NCBI GenBank assembly: GCA_963744935.1
Contig: CAVUVM010000007.1
Coordinates: 1 to 64,000, forward strand
Length of the DNA stretch: 64,000 bases
Source of the DNA: Bog-473 sp963744935
GTDB taxonomy: Bacteria > Actinomycetota > Acidimicrobiia > Acidimicrobiales > RAAP-2
Direction: 5' to 3'
Shown here: positions 18,081 through 26,105 of the stretch, in pieces
Layout of the letters: every line of letters starts with the position of its first letter
Position numbering within the stretch: the stretch's first letter is position 1
Notes under the pieces: generated by a model
What the model was told of the DNA's origin: nothing
The model's input: only the letters and a program-made list of their open reading frames with translations
Database searches by the model: none
Program-made: the position numbers and the translations under genes

Positions 18081-18286
18081 GTGCGTGCCGAAAACGCCAT
18101 CCGGTCTCGTGACCTGGACGAACGTATTGAGGCTGGGGAACCTTCCGTCGATGATCTGGCTGCGGATTCGCAGGATCCCGCTACAGGTAACACCGGTGCA
18201 GTAGCGATCAAACCATGGTGGGACTCCGTCACGGCGCGAGGTGCGTCGTCCCAGCTCAGCAGACCGATGACGTTTTCGGCACGCAC
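18081..18286. mobile_element. 206-bp miniature inverted-repeat element (MITE-like)
   Basis: The left end GTGCGTGCCGAAAACG (18081) continuing CCATC is matched by the reverse complement at the right end, GTGCGTGCCGAAAACG continuing TCATC (ending at 18286). These ends match the terminal repeats of the insertion sequence at 14476-15668 (GTGTGTGCCGAGAACG continuing TCATC). The 160-bp interior has no transposase sequence. It may be a non-autonomous derivative mobilised by that family. No clear target duplication is seen. Confidence 0.7.
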
Positions 18287-18287
18287 A

Positions 18288-18560
18288 GGCCTCCGACGGC
18301 GGGGTCTTCGCCTTCGGTGACGCCCGCTTGGCTGGAAGCTGGCCGGGGATCCAGGTGACACCGCTCTCGATGTCCCCGGTGTCACCGATCTCGCCTCCCG
18401 CTGTGACGCAACCACGAAGATCGGACCGCCTCGGTGGAATCATCCACGTGCGCAAACTGGCTGCACCTCGAACACAGCCACTACCGGCCTCATCAGTCCC
18501 TCGGCTACCAAATCCCGGCGGCCTTTGCCCGCAGGTGGCATGCTGCAACACGCAATGAGT
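18288..18560 (+). pseudogene. Gene debris: repeat-protein scrap plus two transposase C-terminal tails
   Basis: Three unrelated scraps follow one another on the plus strand. Bases ~18291-18341 encode SDGGVFAFGDARLAGS, a piece of the repeat found in the exported proteins at 55.5-57.9 and 62.4-64 kb. Bases 18361-18465 encode PLSMSPVSPISPPAV and RRSDRLGGIIHVRKLAA, matching the last 36 residues of the transposase at 14510. Bases ~18450-18556, in a different frame, encode HYRPHQSLGYQIPAAFARRW, the C-terminus of an IS3-type transposase. None has a start codon or complete domain. Confidence 0.7.
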
Positions 18561-18628
18561 GTCGGGTCGGTTCTCGACCCAGCGATCAGGTCTCGTGAGC
18601 CAACCCACGATGTATGGAGGGGATCGGC

Positions 18629-20203
18629 ATGCGGCGACTGAGCGGGCTAGACCCGGTGTTCTTTTACCTTGAGACGCCCACGGCCCACATGCAGGTGGCC
18701 TACGTCTGCATCCTCGATCCCTCGACGGCACCTAAGGGGTACTCGTTCGCCGGAGTGCGAGCACACCTAGAGCAACGTCTGCACTTGCTGCCGCCATTTC
18801 GCCGGCGGCTGGTGGAGGTGCCACTGGGCCTCGACCACCCGCGCTGGGTGGAGGATCCGGACTTCGACCTGGACCGTCACTTGCACCGAGTGGTCATTGC
18901 GTCGCCGGGTGGGGAGTCCGAGTTGGCCGAGTTCACTGCGGCCGTCTTGAGCCAGCCGCTGGATCGGAGCCGACCACCGTGGGAGATGTACGTGATCGAG
19001 GGCCTCCAGGGGGGTCTGGCCGCCTCGCTCACAAGGGTCCACCACGGCGCCATCGACGGGGTCTCGGGGGAAGAGCTCGTCGTCCGTCTGCTCGATTTCG
19101 CACCGGAGCCGACCGTGGTGGACCCTCCGGATCCGCCCTGGAAGCCCGAGCGCGTCCCCAGCGACCTCAAGCTTGTGGGTGACGCACTCGTGGAACTCTG
19201 CCGCCGCCCGGCGGCGACCACGCGGGCGGCATGGCGCACCGCGCGAGCCGGCGAACACCTGCTGGGGCATGCCTGCCGGGCTGGGTTCTCGGCGATGTCG
19301 TTGCCGCTGGCCGCGCCCCGAACTTCACTCGGTGTCCCCCTGGGGCCAGAGCGGCGGGTTGCCTTCGCCCAGGTGAGTCTGGACGAGGTGAAGTCGGTCA
19401 AGGGCGCATTTGAGGTCACGGTGAACGACGTGGTGCTGGCGATGTGCTCGGGGGCGCTGCGCCACCACCTCGCTGCATTGGATGATCAGCCGGAAACGTC
19501 GGCGGTGGCCATTGTTCCGGTCTCGGTTCGCGCCGAGCATGAGCGGGGGACGATGGGCAACCGACTCTCTGCCATGTTTGTCTCCTTGGCGAGCGCCCTT
19601 GATGACCCCGTGCAGCGGCTGCGGGCCATCGGCCAAGCTACGCGAGCGGCCAAGGCCCAAGAGCGGGCTGCCGGTCTCGATGCCGTCGGCTCGGCCTGGA
19701 TCGAGGCAGCCGTGCCCGCGTTGGTTGCGCCCGCCATCCGCTTGGGCTCGCGCCTCGGAGTCGTGCGTCGAGTGCGGCCAGGCAACGTGATCATCTCTAA
19801 CATCGTCGGTCCACCCGCCGCCCTCTACTTCGCGGGCGCCCGTCTGGTGGCGGCATACCCGATGGGTCCAATCATCGACGGCATCGGTCTCAACATCACT
19901 GTGCAGAGCTACCTCGGCTCGCTCTACTTCGGGCTGATGGCGAGTCCCAACACGGTGCCCGATGTGTGGAACCTCGCCCATGGCCTGACCGATGCCCTCC
20001 ACGAGCTCGTCAAGGCCGCAGCGGTGAGCCCGGGCTCCCGTAACGATGACTGCCCCTTCTGTGACCGCACCGACGAACACGAACATCAGATGAAGCACTA
20101 CCGCGAAGGGTTGTCACTCATCGTGGGTCAGGGAAGGCGCCCAGTAGAACGGGATCGCGGCAATGGACCGGCTGGACACAAAGTCGGCGGTCAGCACGTT
20201 TAA
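18629..20203 (+). CDS. WS/DGAT paralogue with C-terminal CPFC extension
   Basis: Second wax ester synthase/diacylglycerol acyltransferase, 524 aa from the ATG at 18629 (GGAGGGG 6 nt upstream; an ATG at 18614 lacks one). It opens LSGLDPVFFYLETPTAHMQV and has HHGAIDG (138-144) as the catalytic HHxxxDG, VTVNDVVLAM and the SNIVGPP segment. The usual family end falls near ELVKAAAV; about 55 more residues follow, starting with DDCPFCDRTDEHEHQ, a possible metal-binding or redox CxxC, and then low-complexity sequence. The extension might be real or arise from sequence beyond a lost stop. Confidence 0.88.
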   Translation: MRRLSGLDPVFFYLETPTAHMQVAYVCILDPSTAPKGYSFAGVRAHLEQRLHLLPPFRRRLVEVPLGLDHPRWVEDPDFDLDRHLHRVVIASPGGESELAEFTAAVLSQPLDRSRPPWEMYVIEGLQGGLAASLTRVHHGAIDGVSGEELVVRLLDFAPEPTVVDPPDPPWKPERVPSDLKLVGDALVELCRRPAATTRAAWRTARAGEHLLGHACRAGFSAMSLPLAAPRTSLGVPLGPERRVAFAQVSLDEVKSVKGAFEVTVNDVVLAMCSGALRHHLAALDDQPETSAVAIVPVSVRAEHERGTMGNRLSAMFVSLASALDDPVQRLRAIGQATRAAKAQERAAGLDAVGSAWIEAAVPALVAPAIRLGSRLGVVRRVRPGNVIISNIVGPPAALYFAGARLVAAYPMGPIIDGIGLNITVQSYLGSLYFGLMASPNTVPDVWNLAHGLTDALHELVKAAAVSPGSRNDDCPFCDRTDEHEHQMKHYREGLSLIVGQGRRPVERDRGNGPAGHKVGGQHV

Positions 20204-20505
20204 TGCAGTGACCCAGACGAGAAATCCAACGCACCGCCGTTGTCGAGCCGACGCTCTGGTCCGCACTGCGGTGGGTCCGATCAGTCCGGTCCTCCGCGGT
20301 ATGCGGTGCTCGGGTTTAGTCTGAACTGATCATCCGACGAGCGAGAGCGAGTGGCGTCGCGACTGGTCAAGTAGAAGCCGATGCCCATCAAGCGCCGGGA
20401 ACTCGAAGCGTGGGCCGCAGTGGTGGAGAGGAGGACTTGCCCGAGCTGCGTGTGGGGTGCCAATACTCGGATTCGACGAGCGTTCTCTGACCCGGCCGGC
20501 CCCGG
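20204..20505. other. About 300 bp between convergent genes, nothing recognised
   Basis: Lies between the ends of the WS/DGAT and DUF6933 genes. No frame with a ribosome binding site or recognisable protein and no clear terminator hairpin was found. Confidence 0.4.
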
Positions 20506-20985
20506 TTATCGGGCGATCCGCTCCAAGACGAGGTCAATTGGCCGTTGGTAGTCCCGGGCGCTGTTGATGTTCCGGCGCAGGTGGCGGTTGAGCGATGGAA
20601 TGTCTGTGCTGGCCAGGCTTCGAGCACGAGCGACCGCGTCTTCGCAGAGGTAGGCCATGTCGTTCATGCAGCCGAGCACGCTGCGATCCGCAGTCTTGGC
20701 GATCGAAAGTTCCTCGGTTCCGAAATCGCCGAAGGCGAGAAGCCCCTCAGCGAGAAGCTCCCGCTCGATCAGCCCGGTGACGAGGTCGTGCGTCGAGCGC
20801 AGGTCGGGCGCCCGGACGTCTGGCTCGAAAATCGTGAACAAGGTGTCGGCGTGGGTGAGCAGGAGACATTTGCGCCGGTCGAGGACGAGGAGGTTCCCGT
20901 ACCAGTCGTTGCCATCAGGCTCCTGCGTCGCCAGCTGCTGTGGGCGGATCACGTCGAGCAGCTTCTTGGTGCACCGAAGGATCAC
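20506..20985 (-). CDS. DUF6933-like protein
   Basis: A 159-aa cytoplasmic protein whose first half matches the DUF6933 pattern: it starts (M/V)ILRCTKKLLDVI and then has DWYGNLLVLDRRKCLLLT, where the RRKCLLLT strand is the most conserved part. The second half is helical and ends ARDYQRPIDLVLERI. The GTG at 20985 is used. Members occur singly or near transposons and toxin-like genes; the function is unknown. A broken transposase ends only ~40 bp upstream, so its promoter may have been displaced. Confidence 0.65.
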   Translation of the reverse strand: MILRCTKKLLDVIRPQQLATQEPDGNDWYGNLLVLDRRKCLLLTHADTLFTIFEPDVRAPDLRSTHDLVTGLIERELLAEGLLAFGDFGTEELSIAKTADRSVLGCMNDMAYLCEDAVARARSLASTDIPSLNRHLRRNINSARDYQRPIDLVLERIAR

Positions 20986-21025
20986 TCTGCTAATCGTAGG
21001 GTCGGCGCCCCGGCGTCGTCGGGGG

Positions 21026-22196
21026 TCAGGCAGCGACCCGCTGGTACTCGTGAACGAGGCCGCCGAGGCGATCGGTGCGCTGTATCCGGTCGGGAGGTAT
21101 AGGAGGAAGGACCGGCGGGCCGGTAGTGCTGGTTGGCGCCACGAGGGCGAGGGAGCGGTGGGGCCGATGGCGGTTGTAGTGGGCCACGTACTCGGTCAGG
21201 ACCGACTCCAGGTGTCGTCGTCCGAGCACGAGCGTCCAGTCCAGACACTCTCGGCGCAGCGTCCCCACCAGGCGCTCCGCGTAGGCGTTCGCCTTCGGCG
21301 CCCGCACCGGCGTCTTGATGACTCCCACGCCCTCGGAGGCGAACACCTCGTCGAAGGACCCGGTGAACTTCGTGTCCCGATCTCGGATGAGGAACCTTCG
21401 CCCCGACAGGACGTCACCGGCACAGAGGAAGAGGTTGCGGGCCTGCTGGGTCACCCAGGGCCCAGTTGGCTTCGCGGTGACGCCCGCCAGGTGCACTCTT
21501 CTCGTTGTCGAGTTCGATGAAGAACAGCACGTAGAGGCGGCGGAAGAACACGGTGTCCACGGTAAAGAAGTCCGTCGCCAGGATCGCGTGGGCCTGGCTG
21601 GAAAGGAACGTCTTCCAGCTCGTCCCCCCTCGGGTCCCAGCGGGTCCCAGTCCCTCCTCTGCGAGCACTCGCCGGATGGTGGTGGCAGACACTCGGATGC
21701 TGAGGGCCTTGAGCTCGCCTTGGATGCGCAGGTAGCCCCAGCGGGGGTTTTCCCTGGCTAAACGCACGATAAGGGCCCGGGTGTTGGCTGCGATGGGCGG
21801 ACGGCCCGGACCGCGCCTCGGGTAGGTCCACCTCTTGGCCACCAGCCTGCGGTGCCAGCGCAGCAGCGTCTCGGGGGTCACGAAGAAGGCCGACCACCGC
21901 GTGCGCGGCAGGAGCCCTGAGGCTACCGAGAAGAACACCCGGTCGGCGTCGCCGAGCTTCGGCCGGGCGACCTGGCGGCGCAGGACGGACAGCTGGTGGC
22001 GGAGCACCACCAACTCGAGGTCCTTCGATCCCTCGGAGCGGAAGCGGAGCACCACGAGCGACAGGACACGCCGAGCTACGATGCGTAGAAGATGGACAGA
22101 GTCAAGCCCACAGCCTCCCCGAGACGGTCGAGTCGGGGAACGATAGCCGGGGTCCTCGCAACGGCGCCGTCGCTGGGATAGGAACGTCCTGCTCAC
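21026..22196 (-). pseudogene. Second DDE transposase of the same family, frameshifted
   Basis: The N-terminal frame (to ~21500) holds LELVVLRHQLSVLRRQV, PETLLRWHRRLVAKRW, ENPRWGYLRIQGEL and ATDFFTVDTVFFRRLYVL. The C-terminal frame (from ~21496) holds VHLAGVTAKPTGPWV, FLIRDRDTKFTGSFDEVF, TPVRAPKANAYAERL and HRPHRSL. A single-base break at ~21500, just after FIELDNEK, separates them, so a full-length product is not made as read. It is related to the copy at 14510 but clearly divergent. Terminal inverted repeats could not be identified. Unlike the other copy no nonsense codon was seen, so the break might be a sequencing indel. Confidence 0.85.
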
Positions 22197-22248
22197 ACAA
22201 GCAATCGAATTTTGTTACCCCACAGGATCGAAAGGGACTCGATAAACC

Positions 22249-22278
22249 GAAACCGCCGGCCTAGGGGCCGGCGGTTTC
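22249..22278 (-). terminator. Strong hairpin terminator downstream of tmRNA
   Basis: Perfect 13-bp inverted repeat GAAACCGCCGGCC / GGCCGGCGGTTTC with a 4-nt loop (TAGG). It lies about 100 bp past the tmRNA 3' end and can act in either direction, so it also shields against transcription from the transposase side. A short U-poor tail follows. Confidence 0.75.
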
Positions 22279-22313
22279 GTCTCCATGGGGTGGCGGACGA
22301 GTCTTGAACTCAT

Positions 22314-22386
22314 CGCCACCTCCAACAGGGCACTTTCATGAACACTCGAGGTGCTCATTCATGAACATGCCCTCTTGGAGGTGGCG
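22314..22386. repeat. Long palindrome that inverts the tmRNA 3' end
   Basis: Left arm CGCCACCTCCAACAGGGCA (22314-22332) pairs with right arm TGCCCTCTTGGAGGTGGCG (22368-22386), 18 of 19 matching. A further TTCATGAA pair lies just inside. The right arm covers the acceptor 3' strand and end of tmRNA, so the RNA end is present a second time in opposite orientation. Bases 22290-22313 add a T-arm-like stem (GAGTTCAAGACTC on the minus strand). Confidence 0.8.
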
Positions 22387-22725
22387 GGAATCGAACCCGC
22401 GTCCTCCGGAGCCGCAGTAGGCCTTCTCCGAGCGCAGCCGGCAAGAGATTGTCGGGGGCGGCACTTCTGCCGGCGGCAATGCCGCCCCGTAACCAACGGA
22501 TGTGTCCTTAGTGCTCAGTTGGCGTGAAGCACTGAGTAAGCCCTACTGAATGACGCCCGTTTACCGGTCCGTAGGGCGGGGACCGGGCGGACGTCGCTAC
22601 CTAAGCAGCGAGCGCGAGCTGTGGTTGCTCGGCGTTTGTTTTTGGTTCCGGCTCTTTAACGTGGCTCCGGAGACCACGGCTCGCTTCTCCTACCTTGACG
22701 ACCGAAGTCGAAACCGATCACCCCC
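22376..22725 (-). ncRNA. ssrA: tmRNA (transfer-messenger RNA)
   Basis: Rescues stalled ribosomes with SmpB by adding a degradation tag. The 350-nt RNA starts GGGGGUGAUCGGUUUCGAC and ends GGGUUCGAUUCCCGCC followed by ACCUCCA; GGGGGUG pairs with CACCUCC to close the acceptor stem with one G-U. The CCA is not encoded. The tag frame ends PKTNAEQPQLALAA with stop at 22601-22603; the LALAA end is the usual ClpXP signal. The resume codon cannot be fixed; it lies around 22646-22660. smpB is 73 bp upstream on the same strand, a common actinobacterial arrangement. Confidence 0.95.
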
Positions 22726-22798
22726 ATGTCTGGGTTCCGGCCACTCTGGCCGGTCTTTGTATTCTACGGCCCGGGGACGGCCCGCTCGTCCGTGGGCC

Positions 22799-23344
22799 TC
22801 AGCCCGTCCAGCGGTTCACCTCCTTGGCCGCTCGAGCCGCCTCCTGCTCGGCGTCGCGGGCCTTGAGCAGGTTGCGCTTGTCGTAGAGGCGCCGGCCCTT
22901 GGCCAGGGCCACCTGGACCTTGGCCTTGCCGTCGTGGAAGTAGAGCGACGCCGGGATGAGGGTCAGGGACTGCTGCTGGGTCTTGCCCATCAGCTCGTCG
23001 ATCTGCGCTCGATGCACCAGCAGCTTGCGTTTTCGATCGGGATCGTGGGCGCCCACACCGGTGGCGAACTGCCACGGCGGGATGTGCATCTGGAAGAGCC
23101 ACAGCTCGCCGTCGTCGACCCGCGCGTAGGCCTCGTTGAGTTGGGCCTTGCCCTGACGGAGCGATTTCACCTCGGACCCCTGCAGCACGATGCCGGCCTC
23201 GAACGTCTCGAGGAACTCGTACTCGCGCCGGGCGCGTCGGTTCGTGGCGACCGTGCGGTCACCACCGCGCTCCTCACGGGCTGCCTCCCGCTTGGCAATC
23301 TGCTTCTTCGCCCTGGCCATGAGGGGTACGAGGGTACCCTTCAT
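22799..23344 (-). CDS. smpB: SsrA-binding protein SmpB
   Basis: Binds tmRNA and carries it into the stalled ribosomal A site. The core is typical: NRRARREYEFLETFEAGIVL, GSEVKSLRQGKAQLNEAY, and a C-terminal basic tail beginning RRLYDKRN that occupies the mRNA channel. Two starts are possible. The ATG at 23344 has GGAG upstream and gives 181 aa; the ATG at 23320 gives MARAKKQIAKREAA, 173 aa. The gene is followed by ssrA on the same strand and is divergent from mec, whose start is only a few bases away, so the two must have overlapping promoter regions. Confidence 0.95.
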   Translation of the reverse strand: MKGTLVPLMARAKKQIAKREAAREERGGDRTVATNRRARREYEFLETFEAGIVLQGSEVKSLRQGKAQLNEAYARVDDGELWLFQMHIPPWQFATGVGAHDPDRKRKLLVHRAQIDELMGKTQQQSLTLIPASLYFHDGKAKVQVALAKGRRLYDKRNLLKARDAEQEAARAAKEVNRWTG

Positions 23345-23346
23345 GC

Positions 23347-23856
23347 GTGCTCCGCCTGTCCCGCGCCATGTACATGGAGATGGTCGCCCACTGCCTCTCG
23401 GGTCTGCCCGACGAGGCGTGCGGCCTCCTGGTCGGGTCTTATGAGGGGGACGAGGCGACCCACCTCTTCGTCACGGAGAACGCCGCAGCCTCCGCGATGG
23501 TCTACGAGATCGACCCCAAGGACTTGTTGCGGATCGACCGTGCCGCACAGGCCCTCGGCGCCGACATCATGGGCGTCTTCCACTCGCACACCCACACCGA
23601 CGCGTACCCGTCGCCGACCGACGTGGGGCAGGCGACCGACCCCGGCTGGCACTACGTGCTCGTGTCGTTGCGGGACGCCCACCCGGTCGTCCGCAGCTAT
23701 CGCATCCGCGACGGCGAGATCTCCGAGGAGCCCGTCGACGTGCCCGGCCTCGATGTGCCCGGCCTCGATGTGCCCGGCCTCGACGTGCCCGGCCTCGACG
23801 TGCCCGGCCTCGACGTGCCCGGCCTCGATCTGGCCGAGCCCTCGGGGGGCCAGTAG
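23347..23856 (+). CDS. mec: Mec-type JAMM metallopeptidase (CysO-cysteine peptidase)
   Basis: Zinc isopeptidase that releases cysteine from the CysO carrier in the mycobacterial-type cysteine pathway. The JAMM site is visible as an early Glu in PDEACGLLVG and FHSHTHTDAYPSPTD, giving HxH and the downstream Ser and Asp. The GTG at 23347 is used; an internal ATG at 23368 is the alternative. The peptidase domain ends near residue 135, and the rest is six perfect DVPGL units followed by LAEPSGGQ. It is first of the mec-cysO-cysM set, as in Mycobacterium tuberculosis, although 127 bp separate it from cysO. Confidence 0.9.
   Translation: MLRLSRAMYMEMVAHCLSGLPDEACGLLVGSYEGDEATHLFVTENAAASAMVYEIDPKDLLRIDRAAQALGADIMGVFHSHTHTDAYPSPTDVGQATDPGWHYVLVSLRDAHPVVRSYRIRDGEISEEPVDVPGLDVPGLDVPGLDVPGLDVPGLDVPGLDLAEPSGGQ
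23737..23826 (+). repeat. Six 15-bp tandem repeats encoding DVPGL
   Basis: Units of GA(C/T)GTGCCCGGCCTC repeated six times in frame at the 3' end of mec. Only the third base of the Asp codon varies. Such perfect repeats are prone to slippage, and each unit adds or removes five residues without breaking the frame. Confidence 0.95.
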
Positions 23857-23982
23857 GCACGTTCTCCGAGGTCGGCGGGACCCGGGGGAGGCCTTGTAGA
23901 ATCGTTACCGAATCAGTCAACAATCACCCCCGCCAGCCCGGTGCCGGCCGGTGAGCAGCCGAGACACCAGCGAGGAGACCCC

Positions 23983-24258
23983 GTGGCCGTCGATGTCCGC
24001 CTACCGACCGTCCTGCGCAGCCAGGCCGCCGGTGCCTCCGTCGTCAGCGTGGACGGGTCCACCGTCGGCGAGGTGCTGTCCAAGCTCGTGGCCGAGTACC
24101 CCGGGATGGCGGGCCAGGTGCTCACCGAGGACGGCGGCCTGCACAAGTTCGTGAACATCTACGTCGACGACGACGACGTCCGCTATCTCAAAGGCCTCGA
24201 CACGCCGGTCAACGACGGCGCGGAGGTGTCCATCCTCCCCGCCGTGGCCGGGGGCTGA
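23983..24258 (+). CDS. cysO: Sulfur-carrier protein CysO (MoaD/ThiS family)
   Basis: Ubiquitin-like carrier whose C-terminal glycine is loaded as a thiocarboxylate and donates sulfur for cysteine synthesis. The 91-aa protein starts at the GTG at 23983, which has GAGGAG 7 nt upstream, giving VAVDVRLPTVLRSQAAG. The core has the MoaD-like VNIYVDDDDVRYLKGLDTPV and ends SILPAVAGG with the essential GG. cysM begins 24 nt downstream. The set mec-cysO-cysM identifies it as CysO rather than MoaD. Confidence 0.93.
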   Translation: MAVDVRLPTVLRSQAAGASVVSVDGSTVGEVLSKLVAEYPGMAGQVLTEDGGLHKFVNIYVDDDDVRYLKGLDTPVNDGAEVSILPAVAGG

Positions 24259-24282
24259 GGCCGCGGGTACGGGTTCGGAGTC

Positions 24283-25251
24283 GTGACCCTCTACCCCTCT
24301 GTCCTCGACCTCATCGGCAACACGCCGATGGTCGACATCTCAGCGCTGAGCCCCAACCCGGCGGCGCGCCTCTTCATCAAGCTCGAGGGGCAGAACCCGG
24401 GCGGTTCGGTCAAGGACCGGGTGGCGCTGTCCCTCATCGAGGAGGCCGAGCGCGCCGGCGTGCTCGTCCCCGGCAAACCCGACCAGGTGCTGATGGAGCC
24501 GACCTCGGGCAACACGGGTATCGGCCTCGCCATGGTGTGCCGGGTCAAGGGCTACCAGCTGAAGGCGGTCATGCCGACCAACGTCTCGGTTGAGCGACGC
24601 CAGCTCCTCGAGCTCTGGGGAGCCGAGATCATCGAGTCGCCGGGCCCCGAGGGCTCCAACGGCGCCGTGCGCATGGCGCGCCTCCTGGCCGACGAGCACC
24701 CCGAGTGGGTCTTCCTCTACCAGTACGCCAACCCGGCCAACCCCAAGGCCCACTACGAGGGGACCGGTCCCGAGATCTTGCGCGACTGCCCCGGGATCAC
24801 GCACTTCGTGGCGGGCCTCGGCACGTCGGGGACGCTGCTCGGGGTCGGGCGCTTCTTGCGCGAGAAGCTCGGCGAGAAGGTGCAGATCTGGGCGGTCGAG
24901 CCGCCGGCGGGCGAGATGGTCGACGGGCTGCGCAACCTCGACGACGGCTACATCCCGCCGATCTTCGAGAACCTCGGCGGCGCGGAGCTGCTCGATCGCA
25001 AGACGGTCGTGCGGCCCCGGGAGTCGATCGAGTGGACGCGGCGCCTGATCGAGGTGGGGATCTTCGCCGGTATCTCGACGGGGGCGGCGCTGGCGGGGGC
25101 GATCCGGTGCGCGACCTCGCTTCCCGAGGGGGAGCCGGCCTCCATCGTGGTGGTCTCGGCCGACGGCGGGTGGAAGTACCTGTCGACGGGCGCCTGGACC
25201 GACGACCTCGACGAGGTCACCGAGCGGGCCAAGGCGATCATCTACTTTTAG
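24283..25251 (+). CDS. cysM: Cysteine synthase CysM (CysO-dependent, PLP enzyme)
   Basis: Forms CysO-cysteine from O-phosphoserine and CysO thiocarboxylate in the mycobacterial pathway. The 322-aa fold-type II PLP enzyme has the Schiff-base Lys in GGSVKDR (Lys44), the phosphate/amino-acid loop EPTSGNTGIG, and the PLP-phosphate cradle GLGTSGTLLG. The C-terminal DDLDEVTERAKAIIYF resembles the tail of mycobacterial CysM. The start is GTG at 24283. Its stop overlaps the convergent SDR gene stop by 4 nt. Use of O-phosphoserine is inferred from the mec-cysO context. Confidence 0.93.
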   Translation: MTLYPSVLDLIGNTPMVDISALSPNPAARLFIKLEGQNPGGSVKDRVALSLIEEAERAGVLVPGKPDQVLMEPTSGNTGIGLAMVCRVKGYQLKAVMPTNVSVERRQLLELWGAEIIESPGPEGSNGAVRMARLLADEHPEWVFLYQYANPANPKAHYEGTGPEILRDCPGITHFVAGLGTSGTLLGVGRFLREKLGEKVQIWAVEPPAGEMVDGLRNLDDGYIPPIFENLGGAELLDRKTVVRPRESIEWTRRLIEVGIFAGISTGAALAGAIRCATSLPEGEPASIVVVSADGGWKYLSTGAWTDDLDEVTERAKAIIYF

Positions 25252-26072
25252 TCACCCGCACGCCCCTGCGAGGTGGTGGCCAGGCGCCGCATGGCCTTGG
25301 CGTACGAACGCGGCGCCAGCGTCCGCGCGATCGGTGCGAGCAGCGGGAGACGCGCCGCGTTGATGTCGACGAGCGGTCCGCCCATGCGATCGACGGTGAG
25401 CGTCGCCACCTGGTCGGCGCTGCGGCGCACCATCTTCGGTGGCAGCGACCCTCCGTCCTCGTTGCCCGACAACCCCATGGCGGTGGGCACCCAGCCGGGG
25501 TAGAGCACGTGGACGTGCACGCCGCGGCCGGCCACCTCATGGGCCACCGATTCGCTGAAGGCGGAGATGGCCGCCTTCGACGCCGCGTACGCGCCCTGGC
25601 GCGGCTCGGGTGCACGCGCCGTGTCGGAGGACACGTTGACGACCACGCCCCAGCCGCGCTCGACCATTCCCGGGACGACCGCGAGCATGCCCGCCACCGC
25701 GGCGAAGAAGTTCACCTCGAACACCTGGCGCACGGTGTCGTTGTCGCCCCCCGGCACGGGGAGCATCATGTCGACCCCTGCGTTGTTGACCAGGATGTCG
25801 ATCCTCCGGTGGCCGGCCTCGAGCGCGGTGAGCGCGCCGCGGAAGGCATCGGTCTCCGCCAGGTCGCACACGAGCGTCGTGCTCTTCGGGCTCCGACGGG
25901 CCAGCTCAGGGGCCAGCTCGTCGAGCAGCTCTTTGCGCCGGGCCAGCCCGATGACGGTCGCGCCGCGTGCGGCCAGCGTCAGCGCGATGGCGCGCCCGAT
26001 GCCCGACGACGCGCCGGTGACGACGGCGACCCGGCCGTCGAAACGGGGAGGGGTGCGTGGGTGCAGGTGCAT
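25248..26072 (-). CDS. SDR-family oxidoreductase
   Basis: A 274-aa classical short-chain dehydrogenase: TGASSGIG (~19-26), NNAGVD, VNVSSD for the catalytic Ser and YAASK. A Pro-Gly loop (LYPGWVPTAMG) follows. The C-terminal region after ~200 is longer and more hydrophobic than in minimal SDRs (LLAPIARTLAPRSYAKAMRR), as in membrane-associated relatives acting on lipids. It converges on cysM with a 4-nt overlap, so no terminator separates them. The substrate is unknown. Confidence 0.85.
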   Translation of the reverse strand: MHLHPRTPPRFDGRVAVVTGASSGIGRAIALTLAARGATVIGLARRKELLDELAPELARRSPKSTTLVCDLAETDAFRGALTALEAGHRRIDILVNNAGVDMMLPVPGGDNDTVRQVFEVNFFAAVAGMLAVVPGMVERGWGVVVNVSSDTARAPEPRQGAYAASKAAISAFSESVAHEVAGRGVHVHVLYPGWVPTAMGLSGNEDGGSLPPKMVRRSADQVATLTVDRMGGPLVDINAARLPLLAPIARTLAPRSYAKAMRRLATTSQGRAGD

Positions 26073-26105
26073 CCGCCAACCCTACGGCGGTCCCGTGTGA
26101 GGAGC

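Noticed and set aside
20990..22260. Terminal inverted repeats for the second transposase
   Set aside because: The ends compared by eye share only short GC-rich matches, not a convincing repeat pair.
23737..23826. Possible CRISPR-like array from regular 15-bp units
   Set aside because: There are no spacers; the units are directly adjacent and encode an in-frame peptide repeat.
22550..23899. Plus-strand open frame of ~450 codons across tmRNA and smpB
   Set aside because: It is antisense to two well-identified genes and includes DVPGL-repeat shadow sequence; a high-GC artefact.
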